Shown here one piece after another: positions 1-5,987 of a stretch of 18,481 nucleotides of DNA (position 1 is the stretch's first letter; the number at the start of each line of letters is the position of its first letter). Location of the stretch: contig NZ_CAJMEH010000042.1 of the NCBI RefSeq assembly GCF_905212365.1, positions 1-18,481 on the forward strand, given 5' to 3'. Source of the stretch: an uncultured Phascolarctobacterium sp. (GTDB lineage Bacteria; Bacillota; Negativicutes; Acidaminococcales; Acidaminococcaceae). The notes beneath the pieces were generated by a model, which saw only the letters and a program-made list of their open reading frames with translations, searched no databases and was not told the origin of the DNA. Position numbers and translations under genes: made by a program.

Positions 1-226
1 CTTCTAAAATTGCATCGCCGTTGATGTACATACTGCGGAATTTATAGCATTTAAACAAAACGCCGTTCTTTCCCAAGCGCTTGCCGTCGTAAATAGCCTG
101 ACCGGGAGAATCCTTCTTTATCCTGTACGCCACATAAACCAACAGCGGACTGATGCAAATCGTCCCCACTGCTGTCAAAGCGTAGTCAAACACAGCTTTC
201 AACCCATTTCCCCAATTCCTAGCCAC
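1..226 (-). CDS. Sugar transferase (initiating phosphoglycosyl transferase), partial at window edge
   Basis: The first 75 codons of a bacterial sugar transferase are visible; the rest lies outside the window. The family is monotopic membrane enzymes that move a sugar phosphate from a nucleotide sugar onto undecaprenyl phosphate, the first step of exopolysaccharide or O-antigen synthesis. Visible features are one hydrophobic segment at about residues 13-34 (ending SPLLVYVAYRI), then KKDSPGQAIYDGKRLGKNG and the family hallmark YKFRSMY at about residues 62-68. The start is taken as GTG at 224-226: a GGAG lies 7 nt upstream, and an in-frame stop lies about 45 nt upstream. The sequence YINGDAILE after KFRSM resembles the long WbaP-type enzymes more than short PglC types, so the gene may be a short form or may have lost its N-terminal half. 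Family call is firm; substrate is unknown. Confidence 0.8.
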   Translation of the reverse strand, partial: MARNWGNGLKAVFDYALTAVGTICISPLLVYVAYRIKKDSPGQAIYDGKRLGKNGVLFKCYKFRSMYINGDAILE

Positions 227-683
227 GCCTACTCTCCATCTCCAAATATTCGTATTTGAATTTTATGCACCATGAATTATAAACCTAAGCAAATCTAAAA
301 TCATGCTCGCTTATATTTTAGCACATCTGCCCCCCCTCGCAAGACCTTTTGGCTGGTATTTTGCTTTTGTTTCTGCGTCTTGCTACTGAAATGTTATTCT
401 TCTTGCCCAGCTGTATTGGAAACTGTTTATAATAGGCATATTGAGCGCCAATGTAGTACAGTACGGAATTCCGTCATATTCAAGGCACAAAGCGCAATGC
501 TCCCTGTAACCCTTAAAAGGCGATAAGCATTGACAAAAACAAGAAAAAATAATACCGCACCTTTACTACTACCGAGTTTAAAAGCCTTGTGGAGTTGGCG
601 TTGAAAAAGCTTAGAAATAATTATTGTAATTTTCTGAAATAATTTAGTATAATCATACTTCTAATGTTGCTAAAATCGCCTGA
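227..683. other. Intergenic stretch without a recognisable gene
   Basis: No credible reading frame is seen on either strand. The DNA is AT-rich with scattered stops. On the minus strand a TATAAT lies at about 278-283 upstream of the sugar transferase, but no good -35 faces it. On the plus strand TTGTAA (624-629) and TATAAT (648-653), 18 nt apart, could be a promoter leading into the transposase remnant. A 12-bp perfect palindrome (acggaattccgt) is at 463-474. The stretch looks like decayed DNA between the polysaccharide gene and the tRNA cluster. Confidence 0.5.
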
Positions 684-1000
684 TTAAGAATTTTATGTTC
701 TATTTTTAATATAAAACTAGCCACTACTTTAATACTATGCCCCACCTGCAAATCTCTTACAAAAGTTCATGGCTATTATTCCAGAAAACTTACACATTCT
801 ATTCTTGCAAACCGTTCATGTGTAATCTATTACCAGCAACGTAGATATCGCTGCACACATTGTTAAATATTCTTCTGTGAGCGTAATCCGTTTATTGATA
901 TCAGCGAACAATTAACTTTTGAAACCAAATTTAACGTCCTTACAGAGTTAAAATATTGTGAAGCTACCTACGCCTCTAATACCTTTGCCGCCAACTGGCA
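684..1000 (+). pseudogene. Remnant of an ISL3-family transposase, N-terminal zinc-finger part
   Basis: In the plus frame whose codons start at 684, 687 and so on, the translation gives CPTCKSLTKVHGYYSRKL, then YYQQRRYRCTHC, a stop codon at 864-866, then FFCERNPFIDISEQ and FNVLTELKYCEATYA. This matches the N-terminal pattern of ISL3 transposases: a CPxC pair, an HGYYSRK-like segment, a RRYRCxxC pair, and a CERNPF-like segment before the helix-turn-helix. No ATG start is seen, TGA stops the frame at 681-683, and an internal TAA breaks it at 864. The DDE catalytic domain is absent: the match runs into the tRNA terminator at 1004. It is therefore a dead, truncated insertion-sequence relic. No terminal inverted repeats or target-site duplication were found. 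The family call is from recognition of the residue pattern and is moderately sure. Confidence 0.6.
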
Positions 1001-1003
1001 TAC

Positions 1004-1028
1004 AAAAAAGACTTCCTTTTCGGAAGTC
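1004..1028 (-). terminator. Intrinsic terminator of the tRNA cluster
   Basis: On the minus strand GACTTCC pairs with GGAAGTC (7 bp) around a GAAAA loop, followed directly by six T. It lies 12 nt past the 3' end of the tRNA-Met gene and ends the four-tRNA transcript. Confidence 0.9.
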
Positions 1029-1040
1029 TCGCTTTCTTTT

Positions 1041-1117
1041 TGGTGGCGGCGCACGGATTCGAACCGCGGACACTGCGGGTATGAACCGCATGCTCTAGCC
1101 AACTGAGCTACGCCGCC
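1041..1117 (-). tRNA. tRNA-Met(CAT), elongator type
   Basis: A 77-nt gene including an encoded CCA end (1041-1043). The acceptor stem GGCGGCG/CGCCGCC is fully paired. The anticodon stem TGCGG/CCGCA encloses loop TTCATAC with anticodon CAT, and the T arm carries GGTTCGAATCC. The paired first base pair rules out an initiator. Similarity to Firmicutes elongator tRNA-Met (GGCGG acceptor) favours Met over the lysidine-modified tRNA-Ile2, which shares the CAT anticodon. Last gene of the four-tRNA unit. Confidence 0.9.
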
Positions 1118-1123
1118 AAGCTA

Positions 1124-1243
1124 GAAGCGTTATAGGCACTGCCTTCCTGCGTCACAGCTGCGTTTGCTCGCTCAGCGTACCTCCAGTACGCTCTCGCTTC
1201 GCAAGGCTTGCTGTTCCTTGTTATCCAGCACCTCTAGCGCTTC
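1124..1243. repeat. Imperfect inverted-repeat element inside the tRNA cluster
   Basis: The 177-bp gap between tRNA-Met and tRNA-Thr(GGT) holds an element with outer arms gaagcgttatagg (1124-1136) and cctctagcgcttc (1231-1243) that are inverted copies with two mismatches. At the centre is a perfect 7-bp hairpin, AGCGTAC (1174-1180) and GTACGCT (1186-1192), around CTCCA. The flanks between contain gcgtttgctcgct and ctcgcttcgcaagg, which are GC-rich and repeat-like. This is typical of a REP- or MITE-like dispersed intergenic element that folds into a long RNA hairpin when transcribed with the tRNAs. No second copy is in this window, so its repeat status is inferred. Confidence 0.55.
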
Positions 1244-1294
1244 CGCAGATGTGCTCTTACAGGATATATCTAATGCCAACGCTAATTATTTAAT

Positions 1295-1370
1295 TGGAGC
1301 TGATGACCAGGATTGAACTGGTGACCTTATCCTTACCAAGGATACGCTCTGCCGACTGAGCTACATCAGC
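1295..1370 (-). tRNA. tRNA-Thr(GGT)
   Basis: A 76-nt gene with encoded CCA (1295-1297). The acceptor stem is GCTGATG/CATCAGC, the D arm contains AGCTCAGTCGGCAGAGC, and the anticodon stem ATCCT/AGGAT encloses TTGGTAA with anticodon GGT, reading ACC and ACT. The T arm carries the GTTCAATCC loop. It lies 6 nt after the fMet gene in the same transcript. Confidence 0.95.
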
Positions 1371-1376
1371 ATATTT

Positions 1377-1452
<76 letters not shown>

Positions 1453-1461
1453 ATGAAAGGT

Positions 1462-1546
1462 TGGTGGAGAGGGTTGGATTCGAACCAACGAAGCGAAACG
1501 CGGCAGATTTACAGTCTGCTCCCTTTAACCACTCGGGAACCTCTCC
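1462..1546 (-). tRNA. tRNA-Tyr(GTA)
   Basis: An 85-nt class II tRNA with a long variable arm and encoded CCA (1462-1464). The acceptor stem is GGAGAGG/CCTCTCC and the anticodon stem GCAGA/TCTGC encloses CTGTAAA with anticodon GTA. First gene of the four-tRNA unit, read from the consensus promoter at 1563-1591. Confidence 0.95.
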
Positions 1547-1562
1547 GTTTGCGACAAAAAGA

Positions 1563-1591
1563 ATTATACAGGATTCCAGCCAATTTGTCAA
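1563..1591 (-). promoter_or_regulatory. Consensus promoter of the Tyr-fMet-Thr-Met tRNA unit
   Basis: On the minus strand TTGACA (1591-1586) and TATAAT (1568-1563) are both perfect hexamers separated by exactly 17 nt. The mature 5' end of tRNA-Tyr is 17 nt past the -10 box. Confidence 0.93.
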
Positions 1592-1682
1592 CAGGTTTGC
1601 GTAAAAAGTTTTACACTTTTTCCTGCAGCTCAACAAGCAATCCTAACTTTAAATTTATTCCGTCTGACTGCGCAGCGACTCC

Positions 1683-1712
1683 AAAAAATCCCCCGGCTTT
1701 TACCGAGGGATT
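1683..1712 (-). terminator. Intrinsic terminator after tRNA-Thr(TGT)
   Basis: On the minus strand AATCCCTCGG pairs with CCGGGGGATT (10 pairs, one T-G) around a TAAAAG loop, running into a T tract. It lies 10 nt past the tRNA 3' end, making tRNA-Thr(TGT) its own unit. Confidence 0.9.
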
Positions 1713-1721
1713 AATTTTCAT

Positions 1722-1797
1722 TGGAGCTGGCAATAGGAATCGAACCCACAACCTGCTGATTACAAATCAGCTGCTCTGCCTATTGAGCTATGCCAGC
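1722..1797 (-). tRNA. tRNA-Thr(TGT)
   Basis: A 76-nt gene with encoded CCA (1722-1724). The acceptor stem is GCTGGCA/TGCCAGC and the anticodon stem GCTGA/TCAGC encloses TTTGTAA with anticodon TGT. It reads ACA and likely ACG by wobble, complementing tRNA-Thr(GGT) 350 bp away. Single-gene transcription unit. Confidence 0.95.
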
Positions 1798-1825
1798 ATC
1801 ATCAATATAAATTTATACACGAATC

Positions 1826-1854
1826 ATTATAATGGATACCTGCCGCTTTGTCAA
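1826..1854 (-). promoter_or_regulatory. Consensus promoter of tRNA-Thr(TGT)
   Basis: On the minus strand TTGACA (1854-1849) and TATAAT (1831-1826) are both perfect, with a 17-nt spacer. It lies just beyond the 3' end of uppP, for which no separate terminator is visible, so uppP transcripts may read into the tRNA gene. Confidence 0.92.
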
Positions 1855-1886
1855 GCCGGATTTATCTGCCAAGATTTTCGTTCATC

Positions 1887-2690
1887 TTACATATAAAAAT
1901 ACCAATAGGTAACAAAGGCCAAGGCAATACGATACCAGGCAAAGCTTGTCAAATCGTATTTATGCAGGAATTTAAGGAACCACAGCACCGACCAATACGC
2001 TACAAAAAAGGATACTACAAAGCCTATGCCCAAGACAACCAAGTCATCCTGATTTAAGTAAGCCAGATTCTTCAGCAAATCATAGGTACAGGCCACAAAC
2101 ATCAAGGGAACCGCTATAAGGAAGGTATAGCTGGCCGCAGCCTGACGCGAAAGCCCCACGATTAAACCGCCGGCAATAGTACTGCCACTGCGGGAAAAGC
2201 CGGGCCACAAGGACAGAAATTGGAACACGCCCACCCACAGCGCTTGTCTGATGCTTATTTTATCCACATCGTCAACCAATTCCGCTTCACGTCCTTTAGT
2301 TAAACGCTCTGCCAGCATCAGCAGCAAGCCGCCCAATACCAAGCCGATGGCCACGGTAAAAGGAGAAAACAGATATTGCTTAATATAAGAATATCCCACA
2401 TAGGCCACTGCCATGACCGGCACGATACCGGCAGCAATGTGCCACACAGACAGGCCCTTATGCATATCCCAGCCATCCTTAGTAAAGAAACGGTAAAAAC
2501 GCTCTTTATAAATAAAGATAACGGATAAAATTGCGCCCAACTGAACGAATACGTCAAAGACATCCGCAACATGACCGTCAAGGCCCAATAAATGACCTAC
2601 GATAATCATATGCCCGGTAGAAGAAACCGGCAAAAATTCGGTTAAGCCTTCTACGATACCAACTACAACAGCAACAAGGTATTGTTCCAT
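1887..2690 (-). CDS. uppP: Undecaprenyl-diphosphate phosphatase
   Basis: A 267-residue integral membrane enzyme that removes one phosphate from undecaprenyl diphosphate, recycling the lipid carrier for peptidoglycan and surface polysaccharide. Its activity gives low-level bacitracin resistance, hence the old name bacA. Both family signatures are present: EGLTEFLPVSSTGH at residues 14-27, with catalytic Glu14 and Glu18, and PGFSRSGS at 163-170, with the catalytic Arg. Several hydrophobic helices follow the usual pattern and the length matches the family. The start is supported by AAAGGA 9 nt before ATG. It is preceded by its own putative promoter and by the pfkA terminator, so it is probably a single-gene unit. 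Confidence 0.96.
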   Translation of the reverse strand: MEQYLVAVVVGIVEGLTEFLPVSSTGHMIIVGHLLGLDGHVADVFDVFVQLGAILSVIFIYKERFYRFFTKDGWDMHKGLSVWHIAAGIVPVMAVAYVGYSYIKQYLFSPFTVAIGLVLGGLLLMLAERLTKGREAELVDDVDKISIRQALWVGVFQFLSLWPGFSRSGSTIAGGLIVGLSRQAAASYTFLIAVPLMFVACTYDLLKNLAYLNQDDLVVLGIGFVVSFFVAYWSVLWFLKFLHKYDLTSFAWYRIALAFVTYWYFYM

Positions 2691-2723
2691 ACTAACATCC
2701 TTTCAAATTTGTTAATCTTATAT

Positions 2724-2752
2724 ATTATACTCTGAAACAGCAGAATATGCAA
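2724..2752 (-). promoter_or_regulatory. Putative promoter of uppP
   Basis: On the minus strand a perfect TATAAT lies at 2729-2724, with TTGCAT (2752-2747) 17 nt upstream. The -10 lies 33 nt before the uppP start codon and downstream of the pfkA terminator. The -35 is weak. Confidence 0.55.
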
Positions 2753-2811
2753 TTATCAGCCATACATATTACATATTTTTTACTTCAAGCGCAGCCATTC
2801 TTTGCCACAGC

Positions 2812-2848
2812 AAAAATAAGAGACAGCCCGCCCGGACTGTCTCTTATT
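2812..2848 (-). terminator. Intrinsic terminator after pfkA
   Basis: On the minus strand AATAAGAGACAG pairs perfectly with CTGTCTCTTATT (12 bp) around a GC-rich 10-nt loop whose TCC/GGG bases can extend the stem. A short T tract follows. It lies 43 nt past the pfkA stop codon. Confidence 0.9.
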
Positions 2849-2891
2849 ATATACTTTTTAAATGAATCAAAAATTAATTTTTCGTTCTTAA

Positions 2892-3989
2892 TTAATCGCC
2901 AAAGCAAATTCCCACTTGCCGGCCTGTGCGGATAATTTCGCTGTCCACCGGCACCTGCTGCGGTTTGGAAGCCGCTTTTTGAATATAAACGGTTACGATT
3001 TTGTCGTGGTACAAAGAAACCATAACATTATACTCGCCGCGCAGGCACGCCTCGGCTGCCGCAACGCCATAGCGGGTAGATAATACTCTGTCAAAGGCTG
3101 TAGGCGAACCGCCGCGCTGCAAATAACCCAATACCGTACAACGTGCTTCTATTTCCGTACGCTCTTCAATTTCGCGCGCCACCTTATCGCCAATACCGCC
3201 TAGTCTGATAGGCTCAAAGCTGCCCTTAACTACTCTGGCTACGGACATTTCGCCGCCCTCAGGCTTAGCGCCCTCCGCTACGACAACGATGCTGAAATTT
3301 TTGCCTGCCTGCTTCCGCTGCTGTATTTTTTCCAGCACCTTATCCAGCTTATAGGGAATTTCCGGCAGCAGAATAACGTCTGCGCCGCCGGCAATGCCGC
3401 TGTGCAAAGCAATCCAGCCGGCATAACGGCCCATAACCTCCAAAACCATAACCCGGTGATGGGATTCCGCCGTAGTATGCAGTCTGTCCAAAGCTTCCGT
3501 CGCCATGGCCATAGCCGTGTCAAAGCCAAAGGTACGCTCGGTACACGGCAGGTCGTTGTCTATAGTCTTAGGCACGCCTACTACCTTAATGCCGCACTCC
3601 CGTGCCAATTGCGCGCCGATATTCAGGCTGCCGTCGCCGCCGATAACAACCAGGGCTTCAATATCATACTTACGCAGGTTTTCCAGCACCTTATCCCGCA
3701 TATCCTCATAGACAATTTCGCCGTTCTCTTTTTCCACAGCGAAACGAAACGGATTATCGCGGTTGGTAGTGCCTAAAATAGTGCCGCCGCGGGGCAGAAT
3801 CCCCGAAACGCTGGCATAATCCATTAACTGCAAATTATCATTGACCAGTCCGTTAAACCCGTTCAGAACTCCGTATACCTCGCAGTCATTCTGCAAAAAG
3901 GTTTTTACTACGGCTCTGATAACGGCGTTCAAGCCGGGGCAGTCGCCACCGCCCGTCAGAACTGCAAAACGACGCTTTTTTTGAGCCAT
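2892..3989 (-). CDS. pfkA: 6-phosphofructokinase, group III (mixed-substrate) type
   Basis: A 365-residue phosphofructokinase of glycolysis, phosphorylating fructose 6-phosphate. Visible motifs are LTGGGDCPGLNAVIR at 11-25 (phosphoryl-donor loop), GGDGS at 117-121, PKTIDND at 140-146 with the catalytic Asp, FGFDTA near 154-159, MGR at 186-188, and GYLQRGG at 288-294. At the two positions that tell ATP from pyrophosphate enzymes it has Gly (GGDGS, as in ATP enzymes) and Lys (PKTIDND, as in pyrophosphate enzymes). This mix and the 365-residue length, longer than the about 320 of Bacillus PfkA, place it in the actinobacterial-like group III. ATP use is more likely. GGAGG precedes the ATG. It lies 38 nt after the BrxF-like gene and is probably cotranscribed with it. 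Confidence 0.93.
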   Translation of the reverse strand: MAQKKRRFAVLTGGGDCPGLNAVIRAVVKTFLQNDCEVYGVLNGFNGLVNDNLQLMDYASVSGILPRGGTILGTTNRDNPFRFAVEKENGEIVYEDMRDKVLENLRKYDIEALVVIGGDGSLNIGAQLARECGIKVVGVPKTIDNDLPCTERTFGFDTAMAMATEALDRLHTTAESHHRVMVLEVMGRYAGWIALHSGIAGGADVILLPEIPYKLDKVLEKIQQRKQAGKNFSIVVVAEGAKPEGGEMSVARVVKGSFEPIRLGGIGDKVAREIEERTEIEARCTVLGYLQRGGSPTAFDRVLSTRYGVAAAEACLRGEYNVMVSLYHDKIVTVYIQKAASKPQQVPVDSEIIRTGRQVGICFGD

Positions 3990-4027
3990 GCCTTGCCTCC
4001 GCTATATTACAGAATAAATTCTTCAGC

Positions 4028-4489
4028 TTATTCTACGTTCCAAATCTTGAAGCCGTCGGGGCTGATGCGGATAGCTTCCGTGCCGTCAAATTTATCATAG
4101 CACAGATTGCCGTTTTCAATATAGCCGGGCCATGCGGTGATAATGGTAAATTTCTTGCTCAGCTTGCGCATGAGGCTGTCGGTGTTAATGTGGAATACAG
4201 GCACAAACAGGGTTTGCAGTCTGTCCAGAATAATAACGTCTGCATTGTAGCTTTCCAGAATTTCAGCAAACATATCGGGAGCGTACAAGCCTCTGTCAGC
4301 GGCAGGGATAGCCAAAAATTCCTCGCTGATCAGCATACGGCAGTCTACATAGGTCCATTTCTTCGTTTCAGCCGCTTCGCGCAGCACTTTGCTCTTGCCG
4401 CTGCCCGGTTTGCCGGTAACGATAACTACGTTGCCCTTGTCGGCTTGAGCCTGCTCGACTACCTTTAACAATTCTTCTACTTGATTCAT
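4028..4489 (-). CDS. BrxF-like small P-loop ATPase
   Basis: A 153-residue cytoplasmic protein with a Walker A motif GKPGSGKS at 26-33, a Walker B-like stretch VIILD at 85-89, and a conserved-looking TAWPG at 118-122 where AAA-type proteins carry a sensor residue. The order of elements (VIILDRLQTLF, then LMRKLSK, then TIITAWPGYIENGNLCY) matches my memory of BrxF, the small P-loop protein of type 3 BREX phage-defence systems. None of the other BREX genes (pglZ, brxC, methylase, helicase) is in this window; the neighbours are sigH and pfkA. It starts from a perfect AGGAGG, 8 nt before ATG, right after the sigH terminator. A C(TTCG)G hairpin (4507-4518) lies in its leader. No strong promoter was found. 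The nucleotide-binding fold is sure; a BREX role here is doubtful. Confidence 0.72.
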   Translation of the reverse strand: MNQVEELLKVVEQAQADKGNVVIVTGKPGSGKSKVLREAAETKKWTYVDCRMLISEEFLAIPAADRGLYAPDMFAEILESYNADVIILDRLQTLFVPVFHINTDSLMRKLSKKFTIITAWPGYIENGNLCYDKFDGTEAIRISPDGFKIWNVE

Positions 4490-4577
4490 TTGAAAAACCT
4501 CCTATGACACCGAAGTGTTAATATTATCAAATCAAATTGTTACCTATTCTATTCGCTGAAAGCCGCTAAAATCCTTT

Positions 4578-4617
4578 AAAAAAAATACACCATTCTGAAA
4601 ATTGCAAAATGATGTAT
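4578..4617 (-). terminator. Intrinsic terminator after sigH
   Basis: On the minus strand ATACATCATTTTG pairs with CAGAATGGTGTAT (13 pairs, two of them T-G) around CAATTTT, followed by eight T. It begins 26 nt past the sigH stop and ends the long housekeeping operon. Confidence 0.92.
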
Positions 4618-4642
4618 GGTACTGTTACAGTTTTATCAGTAA

Positions 4643-5380
4643 TCAGCTGTTTTTAGAGTCCTTGCCCTTAAAGCGGTCATAAGGGTCGATGGCCAAAAGG
4701 CCGCTGTAAACGGTCCGCAGATCAGTAATATCCCCCTTGCTGACAATATACTTTTCCAGCTTGCGTTTAACGCGCTGCAAAGCATTATCTATGGATTTGA
4801 TGTGCCGGTCGAGCTCTGCGGCAATTTCCTGATAGGACTTGCCGTCCAGATAGCTCATCAGCACCTTCCATTCCAGATCGCTGAGAATATTATTCATTTT
4901 ATTTTCAATATCGCTGAATTCCTCCCTGCTGATGACCATATCTTCGGGATTGGCTACGCGCACGCCGCTGATAATATCCAGCAGAGTACGGTCGCTGTCC
5001 TCCTCGTAAATAGGCTTATTAAGAGAAACGTAGGAGTTCAGCGGAATGTGCTTTTGCCTAGTCGCCGTTTTAATAGCGGTAATAATCTGCCTGGTTACGC
5101 ACAGCTCCGCAAAGGCGCGAAAGGACGCCTGCTTATCTCCCCGGAAGTCACGAATAGCCTTATAAAGGCCGATCATACCCTCCTGAATAATATCCTCCCG
5201 CTCTGCGCCGATTAAAAAATAGCTGCGCGCCTTGGCTCTGACAAAGTTTCTGTATTTATGCAGCAAATACTCCTGCGCCAGTACATTATCGTTAAGCTGG
5301 GCATCTAAAACGATTTCCTCATCCTGCTTATCAACAAAAGCTTCGTAAGGATCGTTTTTCTTTTCCGTATCTGTGGTCAT
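4643..5380 (-). CDS. sigH: RNA polymerase sigma factor SigH (Spo0H type)
   Basis: A 245-residue sigma-70-family factor that in Bacillus and clostridia directs post-exponential, competence and early sporulation genes. Region 2 is visible at about 45-112, with EDIIQEGMIGLYKAIRDFR as the core- and -10-binding helices. Region 4 is at about 168-212, with a helix-turn-helix around KSYQEIAAELDRHIKSIDNAL. It is about 25 residues longer than B. subtilis SigH, with an acidic N-terminal tail and a basic C-terminal tail. The location directly after yacP and rlmB matches the conserved Firmicutes order and supports the assignment. The usual followers rpmG-secE-nusG are missing; a terminator comes instead. 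The SD GGAGG lies 11 nt before ATG, and the closer ATG runs into a stop. It has its own promoter. Confidence 0.92.
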   Translation of the reverse strand: MTTDTEKKNDPYEAFVDKQDEEIVLDAQLNDNVLAQEYLLHKYRNFVRAKARSYFLIGAEREDIIQEGMIGLYKAIRDFRGDKQASFRAFAELCVTRQIITAIKTATRQKHIPLNSYVSLNKPIYEEDSDRTLLDIISGVRVANPEDMVISREEFSDIENKMNNILSDLEWKVLMSYLDGKSYQEIAAELDRHIKSIDNALQRVKRKLEKYIVSKGDITDLRTVYSGLLAIDPYDRFKGKDSKNS

Positions 5381-5427
5381 AAACTACATTTCCTCCGTAT
5401 GGGTCTTCTAAAGAATAATACTTTTTT

Positions 5428-5456
5428 ATTATATCCTGTATAGCCCGCGCCGTCAA
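5428..5456 (-). promoter_or_regulatory. Promoter of sigH, overlapping the end of yacP
   Basis: On the minus strand TTGACG (5456-5451) and a perfect TATAAT (5433-5428) are separated by 17 nt. The -35 box overlaps the yacP stop codon. The -10 lies 47 nt before the sigH start. It would allow sigH to be expressed apart from the upstream operon by the vegetative sigma factor. Confidence 0.85.
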
Positions 5457-5977
5457 CTTTTGCGGCGGCGTAATTTTTCCAGATGCTCCAGCACCTGGCC
5501 GTTAATGCGTCCGCCCAGCTCGTTGCGGTTCAGCGCGCGGTCGGGTATGCGTAAGCGGGCGGCTATTTCTTTTTTTGCCTTCAAATAATCCTCGCGAAAT
5601 TCGCGGGCGGAAATGCGGTACGCTCCGGCGCCTAAAATATTTATTTGCTCGGCATAATCGCTGGTCACAACAAAAACCTTGGCCCTGCCAACGCCGCGAC
5701 CAAGCTCGTAGGCCCGCCGTTCAATCCACGAATCGGCGGTTTCTCCTTCATTGGTATAAACCACCTGAATGCCGTGCACCGTTTCCACAGCGGCAGCACC
5801 GGCCACCTCCTGCGCGTCGAAAACCACAATGGCACGGTATCCCTTAAAGGCCGCGTATTCGGATACTCCGGCGATTAACAGCTCGCGGGCATGCTCCAGG
5901 CTCGTTTGCCGCAGCTGGGCAAATTCCTTCCAAGCGTTGATTACATTATAGCCGTCCACAATCAGGTATTCGCCCAT
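5453..5977 (-). CDS. yacP: NYN-domain endoribonuclease, YacP/Rae1
   Basis: A 174-residue NYN (PIN-like) nuclease. The B. subtilis relative Rae1 enters the ribosomal A site and cuts mRNA during translation. Candidate metal-binding residues are visible: Asp8 and Asn11 in VDGYNVI, Asp54 in VVFDAQ, Asp82 in ADSWIERR, and Asp107 in VTSDYAEQ. The basic C-terminal tail (LEKLRRRKS) is typical. Length matches the family. GAGGT, overlapping the rlmB stop, lies 7 nt before ATG, and the 10-nt gap suggests translational coupling. The position between rlmB and sigH is the conserved one. Confidence 0.92.
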   Translation of the reverse strand: MGEYLIVDGYNVINAWKEFAQLRQTSLEHARELLIAGVSEYAAFKGYRAIVVFDAQEVAGAAAVETVHGIQVVYTNEGETADSWIERRAYELGRGVGRAKVFVVTSDYAEQINILGAGAYRISAREFREDYLKAKKEIAARLRIPDRALNRNELGGRINGQVLEHLEKLRRRKS

Positions 5978-5987
5978 GCTTTATACC

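Noticed and set aside
463..474. 12-bp palindrome acggaattccgt as an operator
   Set aside because: Isolated in gene-free DNA without a nearby promoter or gene start; most likely chance.
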